Source of the DNA: Bradyrhizobium sp. WBAH42 | GTDB lineage: Bacteria; Pseudomonadota; Alphaproteobacteria; Rhizobiales; Xanthobacteraceae | Length of the DNA: 64,000 bases | NCBI RefSeq assembly: GCF_024585265.1 | Contig: NZ_CP036533.1 | Coordinates: 4,535,001-4,599,000, forward strand | Reading direction: 5' to 3' | Part shown: one piece after another, positions 47,177-55,822 of the stretch | How positions within the stretch are numbered: the stretch's first letter is position 1 | Layout: each line of letters begins with the position of its first letter | The notes under the pieces: model-generated | The model's database searches: none | What the model was told of the DNA's origin: nothing | The model's input: the letters and a program-made list of their open reading frames with translations, nothing else | Position numbers and translations under genes: made by a program

Positions 47177-48313
47177 ATGAGCTTCATCACCGGCGTCGGC
47201 CTCACATCTTTCGGCAAGCACGAGGGCTCCTCCTCGCTGGACCTGATGAGCAAGGCCGCCCAACTTGCGCTCGACGATGCCGGCCTCAAGCGTACCGACA
47301 TCGACGGCATCCTCTGCGGCTATTCCACCGTCTCCCCGCACATCATGCTCGCCACCGTCTTCGCCGAGCATTTTGGCATCCGCCCGTCCTACGCCCACGC
47401 CGTGCAGGTCGGTGGCGCCACCGGCCTCGCCATGACCATGCTCGCCCATCATCTCGTGGAAGCAGGCGTCGCAAAACACGTGCTCGTCGTCGCCGGCGAG
47501 AACCGGCTCACCGGGCAGAGCCGCGATGCCTCGATCCAGGCGCTGGCGCAGGTTGGTCATCCCGACTACGAGGTGCCGCTGGGACCGACCATCCCGGCCT
47601 ATTACGGCCTGGTCGCCACGCGCTACATGCACGAATACGGCGTGACCGAAGAGGACCTCGCGGAGTTTGCGGTGCTGATGCGTGCTCACGCTTGCAGCCA
47701 TTCCGGCGCGCAATTCCACGATCCCATCACGGTCGCCGACGTCATGGCCTCGAAACCGGTGGCGCTGCCGCTCAAGCTGCTCGATTGCTGCCCGGTCTCC
47801 GACGGCGGCGCGGCCTTCGTCGTCAGCCGCGAGCGGACGGGCGAGGCCGGCGTGCGAATCCGCGGCTGCGCCCAGGCGCACACGCATCAGCATGTCACGG
47901 CAGCGCCCGTCCTCAGCGAGCTCGGCGCCGAGATATCCATCGCCCGCGCGAAGCAGGCCACGGGTCTGGCGATTTCCGACGTGCGCTATGCCGCGATCTA
48001 CGACAGCTTTACGATCACGCTCGCGATGCTGCTGGAAGACCTCGGGCTCGCCGGCCGCGGCGAGGCGGCCGCGCGCGTGCGCGCCGGCCTTTTCGGCCGC
48101 GACGGCGCGATGCCGCTGAACACCCATGGCGGCCTGCTCAGTTACGGCCATTGTGGCGTCGGCGGCGCCATGGCGCACCTGGTCGAGGCGCATTTGCAGA
48201 TGACGGGGCGGGCGGCGACCCGCCAGGTGCGCGATGCCTCGATCGCGCTGCTGCATGGCGACGGCGGCGTGCTGTCGTCTCACGTGAGCATGTTCCTGGA
48301 GCGGGTGCGATGA
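47177..48313 (+). CDS. Thiolase-like protein lacking the nucleophilic Cys (lipid-transfer/aldolase type)
   Basis: Protein of 378 residues with a thiolase fold (SFITGVGLTSFGKHEG, AAQLALDDAGLKRTDIDGIL, LPLNTHGGLLSYGHCGVGGAM). Where active thiolases have ENACASG, this protein has HAVQVGGATGLAM with no Cys, so normal thiolysis is unlikely. Proteins of this type pair with DUF35 partners and include the Ltp2-type retro-aldolases of steroid side-chain breakdown; others are of unknown use. Its stop overlaps the DUF35 gene (ATGA), which supports a complex. The substrate is not deducible. Confidence 0.85.
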   Translation: MSFITGVGLTSFGKHEGSSSLDLMSKAAQLALDDAGLKRTDIDGILCGYSTVSPHIMLATVFAEHFGIRPSYAHAVQVGGATGLAMTMLAHHLVEAGVAKHVLVVAGENRLTGQSRDASIQALAQVGHPDYEVPLGPTIPAYYGLVATRYMHEYGVTEEDLAEFAVLMRAHACSHSGAQFHDPITVADVMASKPVALPLKLLDCCPVSDGGAAFVVSRERTGEAGVRIRGCAQAHTHQHVTAAPVLSELGAEISIARAKQATGLAISDVRYAAIYDSFTITLAMLLEDLGLAGRGEAAARVRAGLFGRDGAMPLNTHGGLLSYGHCGVGGAMAHLVEAHLQMTGRAATRQVRDASIALLHGDGGVLSSHVSMFLERVR

Positions 48314-48669
48314 GCGAGCGTGTGGCGGACTGGACCACGGGCGAAGAGGCCATCACCTACCAGACCTGTGTCTCATGCGGGCATGTACAGTATTTCTACC
48401 GCGCCTTCTGCGCGGCTTGTGGCGAAGCGGACCCGCGCGAGGCGCGCGCCAGCGGCAAGGGCAGGGTGTACGCGACCTCGCTGGTCTGCCGCGCGGCAAC
48501 GCCGGAAATGCGCGCGCACGTGCCTTACAATATCCTGTTGGTCGATTGCGCCGAGGGTTTTCGCATGATGGCCCATGGCGAGAACGACCTCGCCATTGGC
48601 GATTCGGTCGTTGCGTGCTTCAAGCCCTTTGCCGGCAGGCTGGTGCCGTTCTTCGCCAAACAAAAATAG
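48310..48669 (+). CDS. DUF35 / OB-fold zinc-ribbon partner of the thiolase-like protein
   Basis: Protein of 119 residues. The zinc ribbon is C-x2-C (CVSCGHVQYFYR) and C-x2-C (FCAACGEADP), followed by an OB-fold (GRVYATSLVCRAA, YNILLVDCAEGFRMMAHGE, GDSVVACF). DUF35 proteins bind to thiolase-like enzymes and help hold acyl-CoA. The overlap with the upstream gene makes the partnership very likely. Confidence 0.92.
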   Translation: MSERVADWTTGEEAITYQTCVSCGHVQYFYRAFCAACGEADPREARASGKGRVYATSLVCRAATPEMRAHVPYNILLVDCAEGFRMMAHGENDLAIGDSVVACFKPFAGRLVPFFAKQK

Positions 48670-48677
48670 TGGGATTC

Positions 48678-48782
48678 GTCATTCGAGGGCGGTCATACGA
48701 CCGAGCCTGGAACGGGTATTCTGGGCTTGGCTTGCTAGGGCCGCGCGTTGCGCGGTCCAGGGAGAGCCACCCCGGAATGACG
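48678..48782. repeat. Imperfect palindromic intergenic repeat
   Basis: CGTCATTCGAGGG at the left end is mirrored by CCACCCCGGAATGACG at the right; the middle contains GGCCGCGCGTTGCGCGGTCC hairpin sequence. It is a degenerate member of the same mobile-repeat style as the element at 47021. Confidence 0.5.
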
Positions 48783-48801
48783 AAAACTCTTAAAACGCGA
48801 A

Positions 48802-48903
48802 CTAACGCCCGTAGAACAAGATGCTGGCGATGACGAGCATCGCCGTCACCGCCAGCATATGCGCGAGCGCTCCCGAGGCCGCCCCCTTGGTGGCTTCCTT
48901 CAT
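48802..48903 (-). CDS. Small single-pass membrane peptide (33 residues)
   Basis: A leftward frame from ATG 48903 to TAG encodes 33 residues: a charged start (MKEATKGAASG), one transmembrane helix (AHMLAVTAMLVIASILFY) and a GR end. AGGGAG lies 8 bases before the ATG on the minus strand, an excellent ribosome binding site. No family was recognised. It stands alone in a 505-base gap; the remaining part of that gap (48904-49174) shows no other gene. Confidence 0.55.
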   Translation of the reverse strand: MKEATKGAASGALAHMLAVTAMLVIASILFYGR

Positions 48904-49174
48904 GCCGTTTTCTCCCTAGACTTGGGCGTGACTCATCGTGGCGCGGTTAGCGCACACGACGGCCAATTGTTTTTACTCGGAACACCCCTTGCGAGTATCC
49001 GCCGCGATTTGTCCCCACGCGGCGAATATCGACTGTGTCAGGGTCGATCAGCAATGCGGCGGCAATTTGACTCGATGATGTTGCTCCTGCGTCCACCCGC
49101 GAATAGAGTCTGCGGAAACCTGCGCCGATGGCGACAAGAAGCATCAAAAGATCAGGGAAAACTTCAGGAAAATC

Positions 49175-49702
49175 ATGGCCCGCATTCAGTACAGCGACCC
49201 GTCCAAGGCATCCGACCGCACCCGCGAAATCCTCGACAAGAACCGTCATGCCAACATCTTCCGGATGATGGCGCATTCGCCGAGCTACTTTGAGCAATAT
49301 TGCCGCCTCGGCGGCGCCATCCGCCACAAGGGCGAGCTCGATCCGATCGTGCGCGAGCTTGCGATCACCCGCACCGGCATCCTGTGCGAGGCACCCTATG
49401 AGATCGTCGCGCATAAGCGCATCGGCAAAAATGTCGGCGTCACCGACGAGCAGAACGAGGCGCTCGAGAACTGGCAGGCCGCATCCTGCTTCAACGAGGT
49501 GCAGCGCGCCGCGCTCGCCTTCACCGACGAGATCGTGAATCTTAAGAAGCCGACGGATGCGACCTTCAGGGCGATCGCATCGAAGCTGACGCCAGCCGCG
49601 CTGGTCGAGCTCCAGCTCTCGGTCGGCTTCTACATCATGACGTCAAAGTTCCTGGAGACCTTCGAGATCGATCTTCAGCCCGTCACCGAAGTGGTGGGCT
49701 GA
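49175..49702 (+). CDS. Carboxymuconolactone decarboxylase / AhpD-like family protein
   Basis: Protein of 175 residues, all-helical CMD fold. The motif region IVRELAITRTGILCEAPYEIVAHKRIG has Glu, Tyr and His positions of the family but no C-x2-C, so it is not an AhpD peroxidase-type enzyme. ALVELQLSVGFYIMTSKFLETF is the usual C-terminal helix. It may act on a cyclic or keto-acid intermediate, possibly linked to the nearby acyl-CoA genes; no substrate is evident. It lies 20 bases before the MazG-like gene. Confidence 0.85.
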   Translation: MARIQYSDPSKASDRTREILDKNRHANIFRMMAHSPSYFEQYCRLGGAIRHKGELDPIVRELAITRTGILCEAPYEIVAHKRIGKNVGVTDEQNEALENWQAASCFNEVQRAALAFTDEIVNLKKPTDATFRAIASKLTPAALVELQLSVGFYIMTSKFLETFEIDLQPVTEVVG

Positions 49703-49722
49703 ATCGACGCAAGCGGCGGGGA

Positions 49723-50031
49723 ATGCCGATGACGATCGATGAATATGCGGCCTGGGCCGCAACCATTGCCAAAGTCGAAGAGCATCCGTCCAACGAGCGG
49801 CTGTCCTACCTCGGCCTCGGCCTTGCCGGTGAGGCGGGCGAAGTCGCCGAGCACATCAAGAAGCTCTTGCGTGACGATTGGCTCGACAAGGCGGGTCTCG
49901 TCGAAGAGCTCGGCGATGTCGTCTACTATTGGGCCTGCCTGTGCGCCGCCACCGGCCAGCAGCCATCGGCGCTGCTCGATGCCAGTGCCGCCAAGATCAA
50001 GCGACGTATCAGCGAAGCCGCGAGCCGGTAA
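49723..50031 (+). CDS. MazG-like nucleotide pyrophosphohydrolase
   Basis: Protein of 102 residues (100 if ATG 49729 is used, which is better spaced from GGCGGGGA). The metal-binding helices E-x2-E (GLAGEAGEVAEHIKK) and E-x2-D (LVEELGDVVYYWACL) are typical of all-alpha NTP pyrophosphatases. It hydrolyses a nucleoside triphosphate to monophosphate and pyrophosphate, perhaps a non-canonical nucleotide. It follows the CMD gene closely and may be co-transcribed. Confidence 0.88.
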   Translation: MPMTIDEYAAWAATIAKVEEHPSNERLSYLGLGLAGEAGEVAEHIKKLLRDDWLDKAGLVEELGDVVYYWACLCAATGQQPSALLDASAAKIKRRISEAASR

Positions 50032-50051
50032 GCGTGAGCTGGGAACTCCGG

Positions 50052-50137
50052 CGTCATGGCCGGGCTTGTCCCGGCCATCCACGTCTTGCCAAGCGGTACG
50101 CAGAACGTGGATGCCCGGGACAAGCCCGGGCATGACG
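50052..50137. repeat. Palindromic intergenic repeat (GTCATGCCCGGG family)
   Basis: CGTCATGGCCGGGCTTGTCC plus CATCCACGT at the left pairs with ACGTGGATG plus GGACAAGCCCGGGCATGACG at the right, giving a hairpin of about 86 bases. It lies between the convergent MazG-like gene and the glutaminase fusion, so it may also end both transcripts. Confidence 0.8.
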
Positions 50138-50165
50138 ACTTCTTGGGGAGCAACGTCGGCGTTCA

Positions 50166-52013
50166 TTACGTCGAGGTCAGAATATCCACCTTGGCGTTGG
50201 CGACGATCAGGCGGTCGGCCAGGAGCTGGGCCAGGTTGCGCATGATACATTCGCTGGCGCGGGGGTGCTGCTTGCGGAAGCGCTCGAAATCCTTCAGCGG
50301 CACCTCGCAGGCCGTCGCGGCCATGTCGGCGAACACGTCGGCGGAGCGGGTCTGCTCCAGCAGCGCCATCTCGCCGAACGCCATGCCGGCGGTGAGCGTC
50401 GCCAGCCTGACGCCGTCGGGCAGCGTGACATGCACGGCGCCGCTGCGCAGGAAGTAAAGGGCATCGGCGGGTTCGCCGGCCGTGAGAATCTTCGCGCCGG
50501 ATTGATAGGTCCTGATGGTGCAGAGCGAGGCGAGATCGGTCAGCTCTTCCTCGCTCAGCCCGGTCAACAGGGGCTGCTCGGCAAGCTCGGTGGTCTCGTG
50601 AAAATCGATCGAGCCGCCGTAGCGATAGACGATCTGGTCTTCGGCCCATTCGATCGCCGTGTCGAGCAAATAGAAGTCGCGGACGTTCTTCAGCTCGGCG
50701 GTCCATTCCCGCAAGCTGTTCCATTCCTTGGAGGCGCGCCGGACGCCTGACAGCACGACGGTCACGTTCAGTGCCGCAAGCTCCTCGAACGCTTCGGCCA
50801 CCAGCCGTGCGCCGGCGCGTGTAGTTGAGGTCACGCGGTGGAGATCGAAGATCACGAATTGCGGCCGCGGTCGTCCGGCAAGCCGGCGCGAGACGTAATC
50901 GACCGCCGACAGCGACAGCGTGCCGACCAGCTCGATGATCCGCACCTCCTGCTCGTGGGCCGCCAGGATCTCGCGCTCCTGCGGGCGGCGCACGCGGCGA
51001 GAGGGGCTCCTGCCGATATCGTAATCCGCGATGACGGCGTTGCGCGCGTCGTCGCTGCGGTTGAGCATGTGCAGGTCGTAGTGCGATGACAGCGCCTCGC
51101 AGACCTTGATGCCGCGCACGCTGTTGCCGTGCTTGTCGAGCTTCGGTGAATAGCTGCCGAGGCCGAGGCGGGCAGGGAGCGCCGCCAGGATGCCGCCGCC
51201 GACGCCGCTCTTGGCGGGGATGCCGATGCGGTAGATCCATTCGCCGGCATAGTCGTACATGCCCGAGGACGTCATCACGGAAAGGGTACGCGAGATCGCG
51301 TAAGCGCTCAGCACCTGCTCGCCGGTGACGGGATTGATGCCGCGATTGGCGAGCGTCGCCGCCATCACCGCGATGTCGCGCGCGGTGACCAGCACGGCGC
51401 ATTGGCGGAAATAGACGTCGAGCACGCCCGCGACATTGTCCGAGATCACCGCGTTGGTCTTGAGCAGATAGCCGATGGCTCGGTTACGGTCGCCGGTCTG
51501 GCTTTCGGAAGCATAGACCGCTTCGTCGACAGAGAGATCGCGTCCCGCAAAACGGCTGAGCGCAAGGCGGATCTGCTCGAAAGCGTCGGTACCCTTGCTG
51601 TCGTAGATCAGCCCGGTGCAGGCGATCGCGCCGGCATTGACCATCGGATTGAACGGATGGTTCTCGGAATTCAGCCGGATCGAGTTGAAGGGATCGCCGG
51701 AGGGCTCGACGCCGATCGCGCCTTCGACCTTGCCGGCGCCGAGCAGGTCCAGCGCCAGCGCGAACACGAAGGGCTTCGACATCGACTGGATGGTGAAGGG
51801 CACCCGGCTGTCGCCGACTTCATAGACGTGGCCGTCCAGCGTCGCCAGGCTGATGCCGAAATAGGCAGGATCGGCCTTGCCGAGCTCGGGGATGTAATCG
51901 GCGACATGGCCTGACGTCTCGGCCGAGAATTCGCTAAGGCAATTGTCCAGAAACCGCAGCAAGGGCGGCTTCGAACGGGTCCAGGCGGTGGCGAGAGGCG
52001 AGAGCGGTTTCAT
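50166..52013 (-). CDS. glsA: Glutaminase fused to STAS and cyclic-nucleotide-binding domains
   Basis: Protein of 615 residues from ATG 52013 (AGGGAGG just before it); the frame extends to a TTG at 52034. Residues 1-310 are a serine-dependent glutaminase with S-x2-K in TIQSMSKPFVFA, ENHPFNPMVNAGAIACTG and SGVGGGILAALPARLGLG. Residues about 345-455 are a STAS domain (IIELVGTLSLSAVDYV, FVIFDLHRV). Residues about 480-605 are a cNMP-binding domain with the cassette motif FGEMALLEQTRSADVF, including the RSA residues that contact cAMP. It converts glutamine to glutamate and ammonia, perhaps gated by cNMP. It starts 21 bases after the TRAP permease stop, so the two are likely co-expressed. Confidence 0.9.
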   Translation of the reverse strand: MKPLSPLATAWTRSKPPLLRFLDNCLSEFSAETSGHVADYIPELGKADPAYFGISLATLDGHVYEVGDSRVPFTIQSMSKPFVFALALDLLGAGKVEGAIGVEPSGDPFNSIRLNSENHPFNPMVNAGAIACTGLIYDSKGTDAFEQIRLALSRFAGRDLSVDEAVYASESQTGDRNRAIGYLLKTNAVISDNVAGVLDVYFRQCAVLVTARDIAVMAATLANRGINPVTGEQVLSAYAISRTLSVMTSSGMYDYAGEWIYRIGIPAKSGVGGGILAALPARLGLGSYSPKLDKHGNSVRGIKVCEALSSHYDLHMLNRSDDARNAVIADYDIGRSPSRRVRRPQEREILAAHEQEVRIIELVGTLSLSAVDYVSRRLAGRPRPQFVIFDLHRVTSTTRAGARLVAEAFEELAALNVTVVLSGVRRASKEWNSLREWTAELKNVRDFYLLDTAIEWAEDQIVYRYGGSIDFHETTELAEQPLLTGLSEEELTDLASLCTIRTYQSGAKILTAGEPADALYFLRSGAVHVTLPDGVRLATLTAGMAFGEMALLEQTRSADVFADMAATACEVPLKDFERFRKQHPRASECIMRNLAQLLADRLIVANAKVDILTST

Positions 52014-52034
52014 CGCCTCCCTTGTGCAACGCAA

Positions 52035-54245
52035 TCAGGGCACGCGCAACCCGTCCGGCATCACAGGCTGGCGCCGGACCAGGAGAAGCGCGATCAGGAT
52101 CGTCGGCAGCAGGATGCCAAGGCCCAGCAGCGTCACCTGCATCTGCGACAACGGCATGATGCCGCCGCCGGGTGTGGCGACCACGAAGCCGCCGATCACG
52201 AGCAGCACGCGGATCGGCCATTCCAGCATCCCGGCGCGGCGCAAGTCGCCGACGAAGGACTGGTAGCCCTGGATGCCGCCGCAGATGAAGAGGATGCCGA
52301 AACAGGCAAGTCCCGTGAGTCCAAGCGCCTCCAGATAAGGATTGCTGCCCTGGAGCAGCAGCGCCGGGTTGAGCACGAAGAAGAACGGGATGAAGTAGAT
52401 GATGCTGCCCACCCACATGCTCTCCCAGCCCGTCTTCATCGCCGGCGCACCGGCGATGCCGGCCGCGGCGAAAGAGGCGATCGCCACCGGCGGGGTGATC
52501 GAGGACAGCATGCCCCAGTAGAAGATGAACATGTGCACCGCCATCTTGTTCAGCCCGAGCTTCTCCAGTGCGGGCGCGACCAGGATGGCGAGGAAGATGT
52601 AGCAGGAGGTCGTGGTCAGCCCGAGCCCGAGGATCAGGCTGGTGATTGCGCACATGATCAGCAGCAGGAAGGCATCGCCGCCCGCGATGCTGAGCAAATC
52701 GTTGGCAAGGCTCGCGATCACGCCGGTCAGCGAGAAGGCGCCGATCAACAGGCCGCAGCCGGCGAGGATCGCGATCAGCTCGACGAACGTCTTGCCGTTG
52801 AGCTCGAGGAATTGCAACCAGCGCGCGCCGCCCCAATTCTTGCCGGGGAAGAATTCGTTCAGCGCCGCCAGCAGGCACATGCCCCACAGCGCAGCGTTGA
52901 GCACGCCATACCAGAACATTGCGGCCGTCGCCGCGATCGAGCCGGCGAGGACGAGCGTGTTTCCGAGCTTCCAGCGCGCCGGACCCGACCATTGGTGCAG
53001 GATCACCAGCAGCACGGAGGCATAGAACGGCGCATGGCTCTCGCGCTTGAAGTAGAGCAGCATCACCACGAGCACGACGATCACGAAGAGATAGTACCAG
53101 CCCTCCTTGAACGCATCCCAGAACCGCGGCAGCTCGGCGCGCGGCAGGCCCTTCAGCTTGTGGCGGGCGGCATAGGCGTCGACCTGCGCGAACAGGCCGA
53201 CATAATAGAGGATCGAGGGAATGGTCGCGGCGAGCGCGACGTCGGCATAGCCTGTGTTCATGAACTGCGCCATGACGAAAGCCGTGGCGCCCAGCACCGG
53301 TGGCGCCAGCACCGCGCCGGTCGAGGCACAGGCCTCGATCGCGCCGGAATAGGACGGCGTGAAGCCGGTCTTCTTCATCGCGGGGATCGTCATCGTGCCG
53401 GCGGTCAGCACGTTGGAGACGATGCTGCCGCCGACGGTGCCGAGCAGGCCGGATGCGAACACACAGACCTTTGCCGCGCCGCCGCGGAAGGTGCCGCACA
53501 TCGCGAACGCGATATTGATGAAGAATTTTCCGGCGCCCGTCATCATCAGCGCGGTGCCGAACACCAAAAAGCCGATCACGGTATCGGCGAAGGCCTGAAT
53601 GGGAATGCCGAGCAGGCTCTCGCCGGAGAGCATGTGATAGGAGGTCGTCTGCTGCAGCGTCGATTGCGTGCCGCGGAACGGCCCGAGCCAGCTCGAATCC
53701 GCAAACAGCGGATAGAGCGTGAAGGGCAGCACGCTGAGCAGCAGGCTCCAGCCGCCGGTGCGCCGCAGCGCCTCCATCAGCACGAACCACATCACGAGCC
53801 CGGCCGCGATGACGTTGGTGGGCGCGCCGTCGAACTCCCAGCCGAGCTGCGCCGCCTTGCGGATATTGAGCATCAGCCAGATCGCCGAGCCGAAGGTCGC
53901 CGCGAACAGCGCAAGGTCATGCCAGGGGATGCGGTCGAGCGGCGCCTTGTCCGACCCCGGGAAGATCAGGAAGGTGAACGGCAGCATCAACGCGATCAAC
54001 AGATAGAAATATTCGGTGTTGAGCTGGGTGTAGTCGATGAAGAACCGCAGCGAGAATTGCTGGTTCACACACAACAGAATGGTGGCCGCCGTGGCCGCCA
54101 TCAGCACCCAGCGCCACGCGCCCTTCAGGGTGCGCACGCGCGTGACCTCAGCCTCCTGCAAGTCAGCGGCGGCGCCGAGATGCGGATCTGCGAATTCGAC
54201 GCGCCTGGCTTCGTCCTGGGGGCCGCTGGAGATTGAAGCAGACAT
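52035..54245 (-). CDS. TRAP transporter permease, fused small and large subunits (4TM/12TM)
   Basis: Protein of 736 residues with about 16-18 transmembrane helices. The N-terminal part (about 45-200) corresponds to the DctQ small subunit, and the rest to DctM (GKFFINIAFAMCGTFRGGAAKVCVFASGLLGTVGGSIVSNV, TGAVLAPPVLGATAFVMAQFM, ITPPVAIASFAAAGIAG). Such fusions go with TAXI-type binding proteins. It imports an organic acid with Na+ or H+ symport. The TAXI gene lies upstream on the same strand, separated by 243 bases with a repeat, and the glutaminase fusion follows directly. Confidence 0.94.
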   Translation of the reverse strand: MSASISSGPQDEARRVEFADPHLGAAADLQEAEVTRVRTLKGAWRWVLMAATAATILLCVNQQFSLRFFIDYTQLNTEYFYLLIALMLPFTFLIFPGSDKAPLDRIPWHDLALFAATFGSAIWLMLNIRKAAQLGWEFDGAPTNVIAAGLVMWFVLMEALRRTGGWSLLLSVLPFTLYPLFADSSWLGPFRGTQSTLQQTTSYHMLSGESLLGIPIQAFADTVIGFLVFGTALMMTGAGKFFINIAFAMCGTFRGGAAKVCVFASGLLGTVGGSIVSNVLTAGTMTIPAMKKTGFTPSYSGAIEACASTGAVLAPPVLGATAFVMAQFMNTGYADVALAATIPSILYYVGLFAQVDAYAARHKLKGLPRAELPRFWDAFKEGWYYLFVIVVLVVMLLYFKRESHAPFYASVLLVILHQWSGPARWKLGNTLVLAGSIAATAAMFWYGVLNAALWGMCLLAALNEFFPGKNWGGARWLQFLELNGKTFVELIAILAGCGLLIGAFSLTGVIASLANDLLSIAGGDAFLLLIMCAITSLILGLGLTTTSCYIFLAILVAPALEKLGLNKMAVHMFIFYWGMLSSITPPVAIASFAAAGIAGAPAMKTGWESMWVGSIIYFIPFFFVLNPALLLQGSNPYLEALGLTGLACFGILFICGGIQGYQSFVGDLRRAGMLEWPIRVLLVIGGFVVATPGGGIMPLSQMQVTLLGLGILLPTILIALLLVRRQPVMPDGLRVP

Positions 54246-54320
54246 GATCGATCCCGGACGTGGGCTGCAAAGTCGCGACTAGGCGAACGATTGTTGGTTG
54301 AAGCGGTCGCGCCGCAGGCT

Positions 54321-54445
54321 CCTCAACCTCTCCCGCGTGCGGGAGAGGTTGGCGCGCAGCGCCGGGTGAGGGCTTTCTCCTCTGGGGGAATCCCACCGTG
54401 GAGACACCCTTTCCCCAACCCTCTCTCGCACGCGGGAGAAGGAGC
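54321..54445. repeat. Palindromic intergenic repeat (CTCTCCCGCGTGCGGGAGAGG family)
   Basis: A perfect hairpin AACCTCTCCCGC-GT-GCGGGAGAGGTT (54325-54350) is followed by a diverged second copy in opposite sense (CAACCCTCTCTCGCACGCGGG near 54416-54436). It lies between the TAXI and TRAP permease genes and may adjust relative expression, as such elements often do between binding-protein and permease genes. Confidence 0.8.
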
Positions 54446-54488
54446 GCACTTCTAGCGGGGCAGCGATCAAGCCCGACAGCATCTCGCT

Positions 54489-55655
54489 CTATTCCTCGAA
54501 CCCATTCGGCTTGCCGGCTTTCGCCAGCGCCGCGGCGCGGGCCTTCATCCAGCCGTCGAGGAACGCCTTGTCGTCCGACGGCGGATTGGACTTGCCGTAT
54601 TCGGTCCAGGCTGCGCCGAGCACTTCCTGGCGCTTGATCAGCTGGTTGTTGTGCGCCTCCTGCGCATCGCTCCATTGTCCGGCTTCCTTCAGCGCTTTCA
54701 CCGCACCGGGATGCACCGGCACCACCCAGTTCTTGGTCTGGCGGTCGGCCGCGAGCCCGCCGGCGCCGGGCGCGGAATCCTTGTAGGCGTCGTAGTTGAC
54801 GATCATCGCCTTGGTGATGGCGTAGACCTGGTCGGCCGGTTGCGAGGCATAGGCGACGAAGATCGGGTAGGGATAATTGCCAAGCTCGACCGGCTTCTCC
54901 GGCGAGATGCCGGCGCCGCAGGTGGCAAGCTGCGGGAAGAAGAACGAGCCGACCTTCTGCATCCGCGCCCAGCCTTCCTTGTCCTTGGCGGGCAGCGGCG
55001 GCCAGATCAGCCCGCGCGGCGAGGTCTCGGCCTCCTTGGCCGGACCGGTGATGGTGGTGCCGAAGGCGGCATCGACGTCGTTGTTGATCAGGCCCTTCCA
55101 CATCGCCCCGTAGCTCGCGAACTCGACGGCCTTGACGTCGTTCTTGGTCAGCCCGGCGAAGGCGAGCACCGCGAGCGAGTTCTGGTTCAGCGCAGGCGAG
55201 CCGACCACGAAGCCGACGCGCTTGCCCTTGAGGTCCTTCAGCTCCTTCACGCCGGTGTCGGCGGCGACCGCGAGCGAGCCGCAATTGCAGTCGACGGACG
55301 AGAGCAGGATCTGCAGCGGCTGCGGCCCCCATTCCTTCGAGCCGAACTCGAACACGCCTTCCTGCGCGAAATAGGTGCCCGATCCCATCGCTGCGGAAGC
55401 CGCGCGCTTGGCGCGCAGCGGCGCGAGGCGGGCAACGTCGTTGCCTGCGGGCAGCACGCGCACGTCGGTGCCGTATTTGTCCTTCATCATCTTGCCGACA
55501 CCGACCGCGATGTTGAAGCCGGCGGTGCCGGTGTCATAGGCGGTGAACGTCAATGTCGCCGGCAGCTTGGTGTCTTCGGCAAACGAATAGCGTGTAGACG
55601 CAAAAGAAATGCCCGCCACCAAGGCAGGTGCGAGCACGAGCAGCCCACGAAGCAT
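54489..55655 (-). CDS. TAXI family TRAP transporter solute-binding protein
   Basis: Protein of 388 residues from ATG 55655 (MLRGLLVLAPALVAGISF is the signal peptide; a Met four codons earlier is less likely). TFTAYDTGTAGFNIAVGVGKMMKDKYG, then VFEFGSKEWGPQPLQILLSS and GKRVGFVVGSPALNQNSL, fit the TAXI group. Periplasmic; delivers substrate to the TRAP permease downstream. A Thermus TAXI structure holds glutamate or glutamine, so the glutaminase gene in the same unit makes a glutamate-type ligand plausible. A 12-base direct repeat upstream of its start may bind a regulator. Confidence 0.92.
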   Translation of the reverse strand: MLRGLLVLAPALVAGISFASTRYSFAEDTKLPATLTFTAYDTGTAGFNIAVGVGKMMKDKYGTDVRVLPAGNDVARLAPLRAKRAASAAMGSGTYFAQEGVFEFGSKEWGPQPLQILLSSVDCNCGSLAVAADTGVKELKDLKGKRVGFVVGSPALNQNSLAVLAFAGLTKNDVKAVEFASYGAMWKGLINNDVDAAFGTTITGPAKEAETSPRGLIWPPLPAKDKEGWARMQKVGSFFFPQLATCGAGISPEKPVELGNYPYPIFVAYASQPADQVYAITKAMIVNYDAYKDSAPGAGGLAADRQTKNWVVPVHPGAVKALKEAGQWSDAQEAHNNQLIKRQEVLGAAWTEYGKSNPPSDDKAFLDGWMKARAAALAKAGKPNGFEE

Positions 55656-55699
55656 GTTTCCCTCCAATGATCCTCGCTTTGGCGCGAGGATTTTCGTTC

Positions 55700-55728
55700 T
55701 TTGTTTGAAACAACGTTTTGTTTGAAAC
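55700..55728. promoter_or_regulatory. 12-base direct repeat upstream of the TAXI gene
   Basis: TTTGTTTGAAAC occurs at 55700-55711 and again at 55717-55728, a 17-base period. The overlap also forms the palindrome AAACAA-CGTT-TTGTTT (55708-55723). Located 45 bases upstream of the TAXI start, it is a candidate regulator site or promoter element. Confidence 0.5.
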
Positions 55729-55822
55729 CGATCATGTCACCGCGATCAAGCGATGGCAACGCCGCACCGCGCACGCAGGATAGCGACTGACAGATTGTCG
55801 CGGAAACGAACGGACAACGTGT

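Noticed and set aside
52533..54236. 567-codon rightward open frame
   Set aside because: Antisense shadow of the TRAP permease; Arg/Asp/His-rich without a fold.
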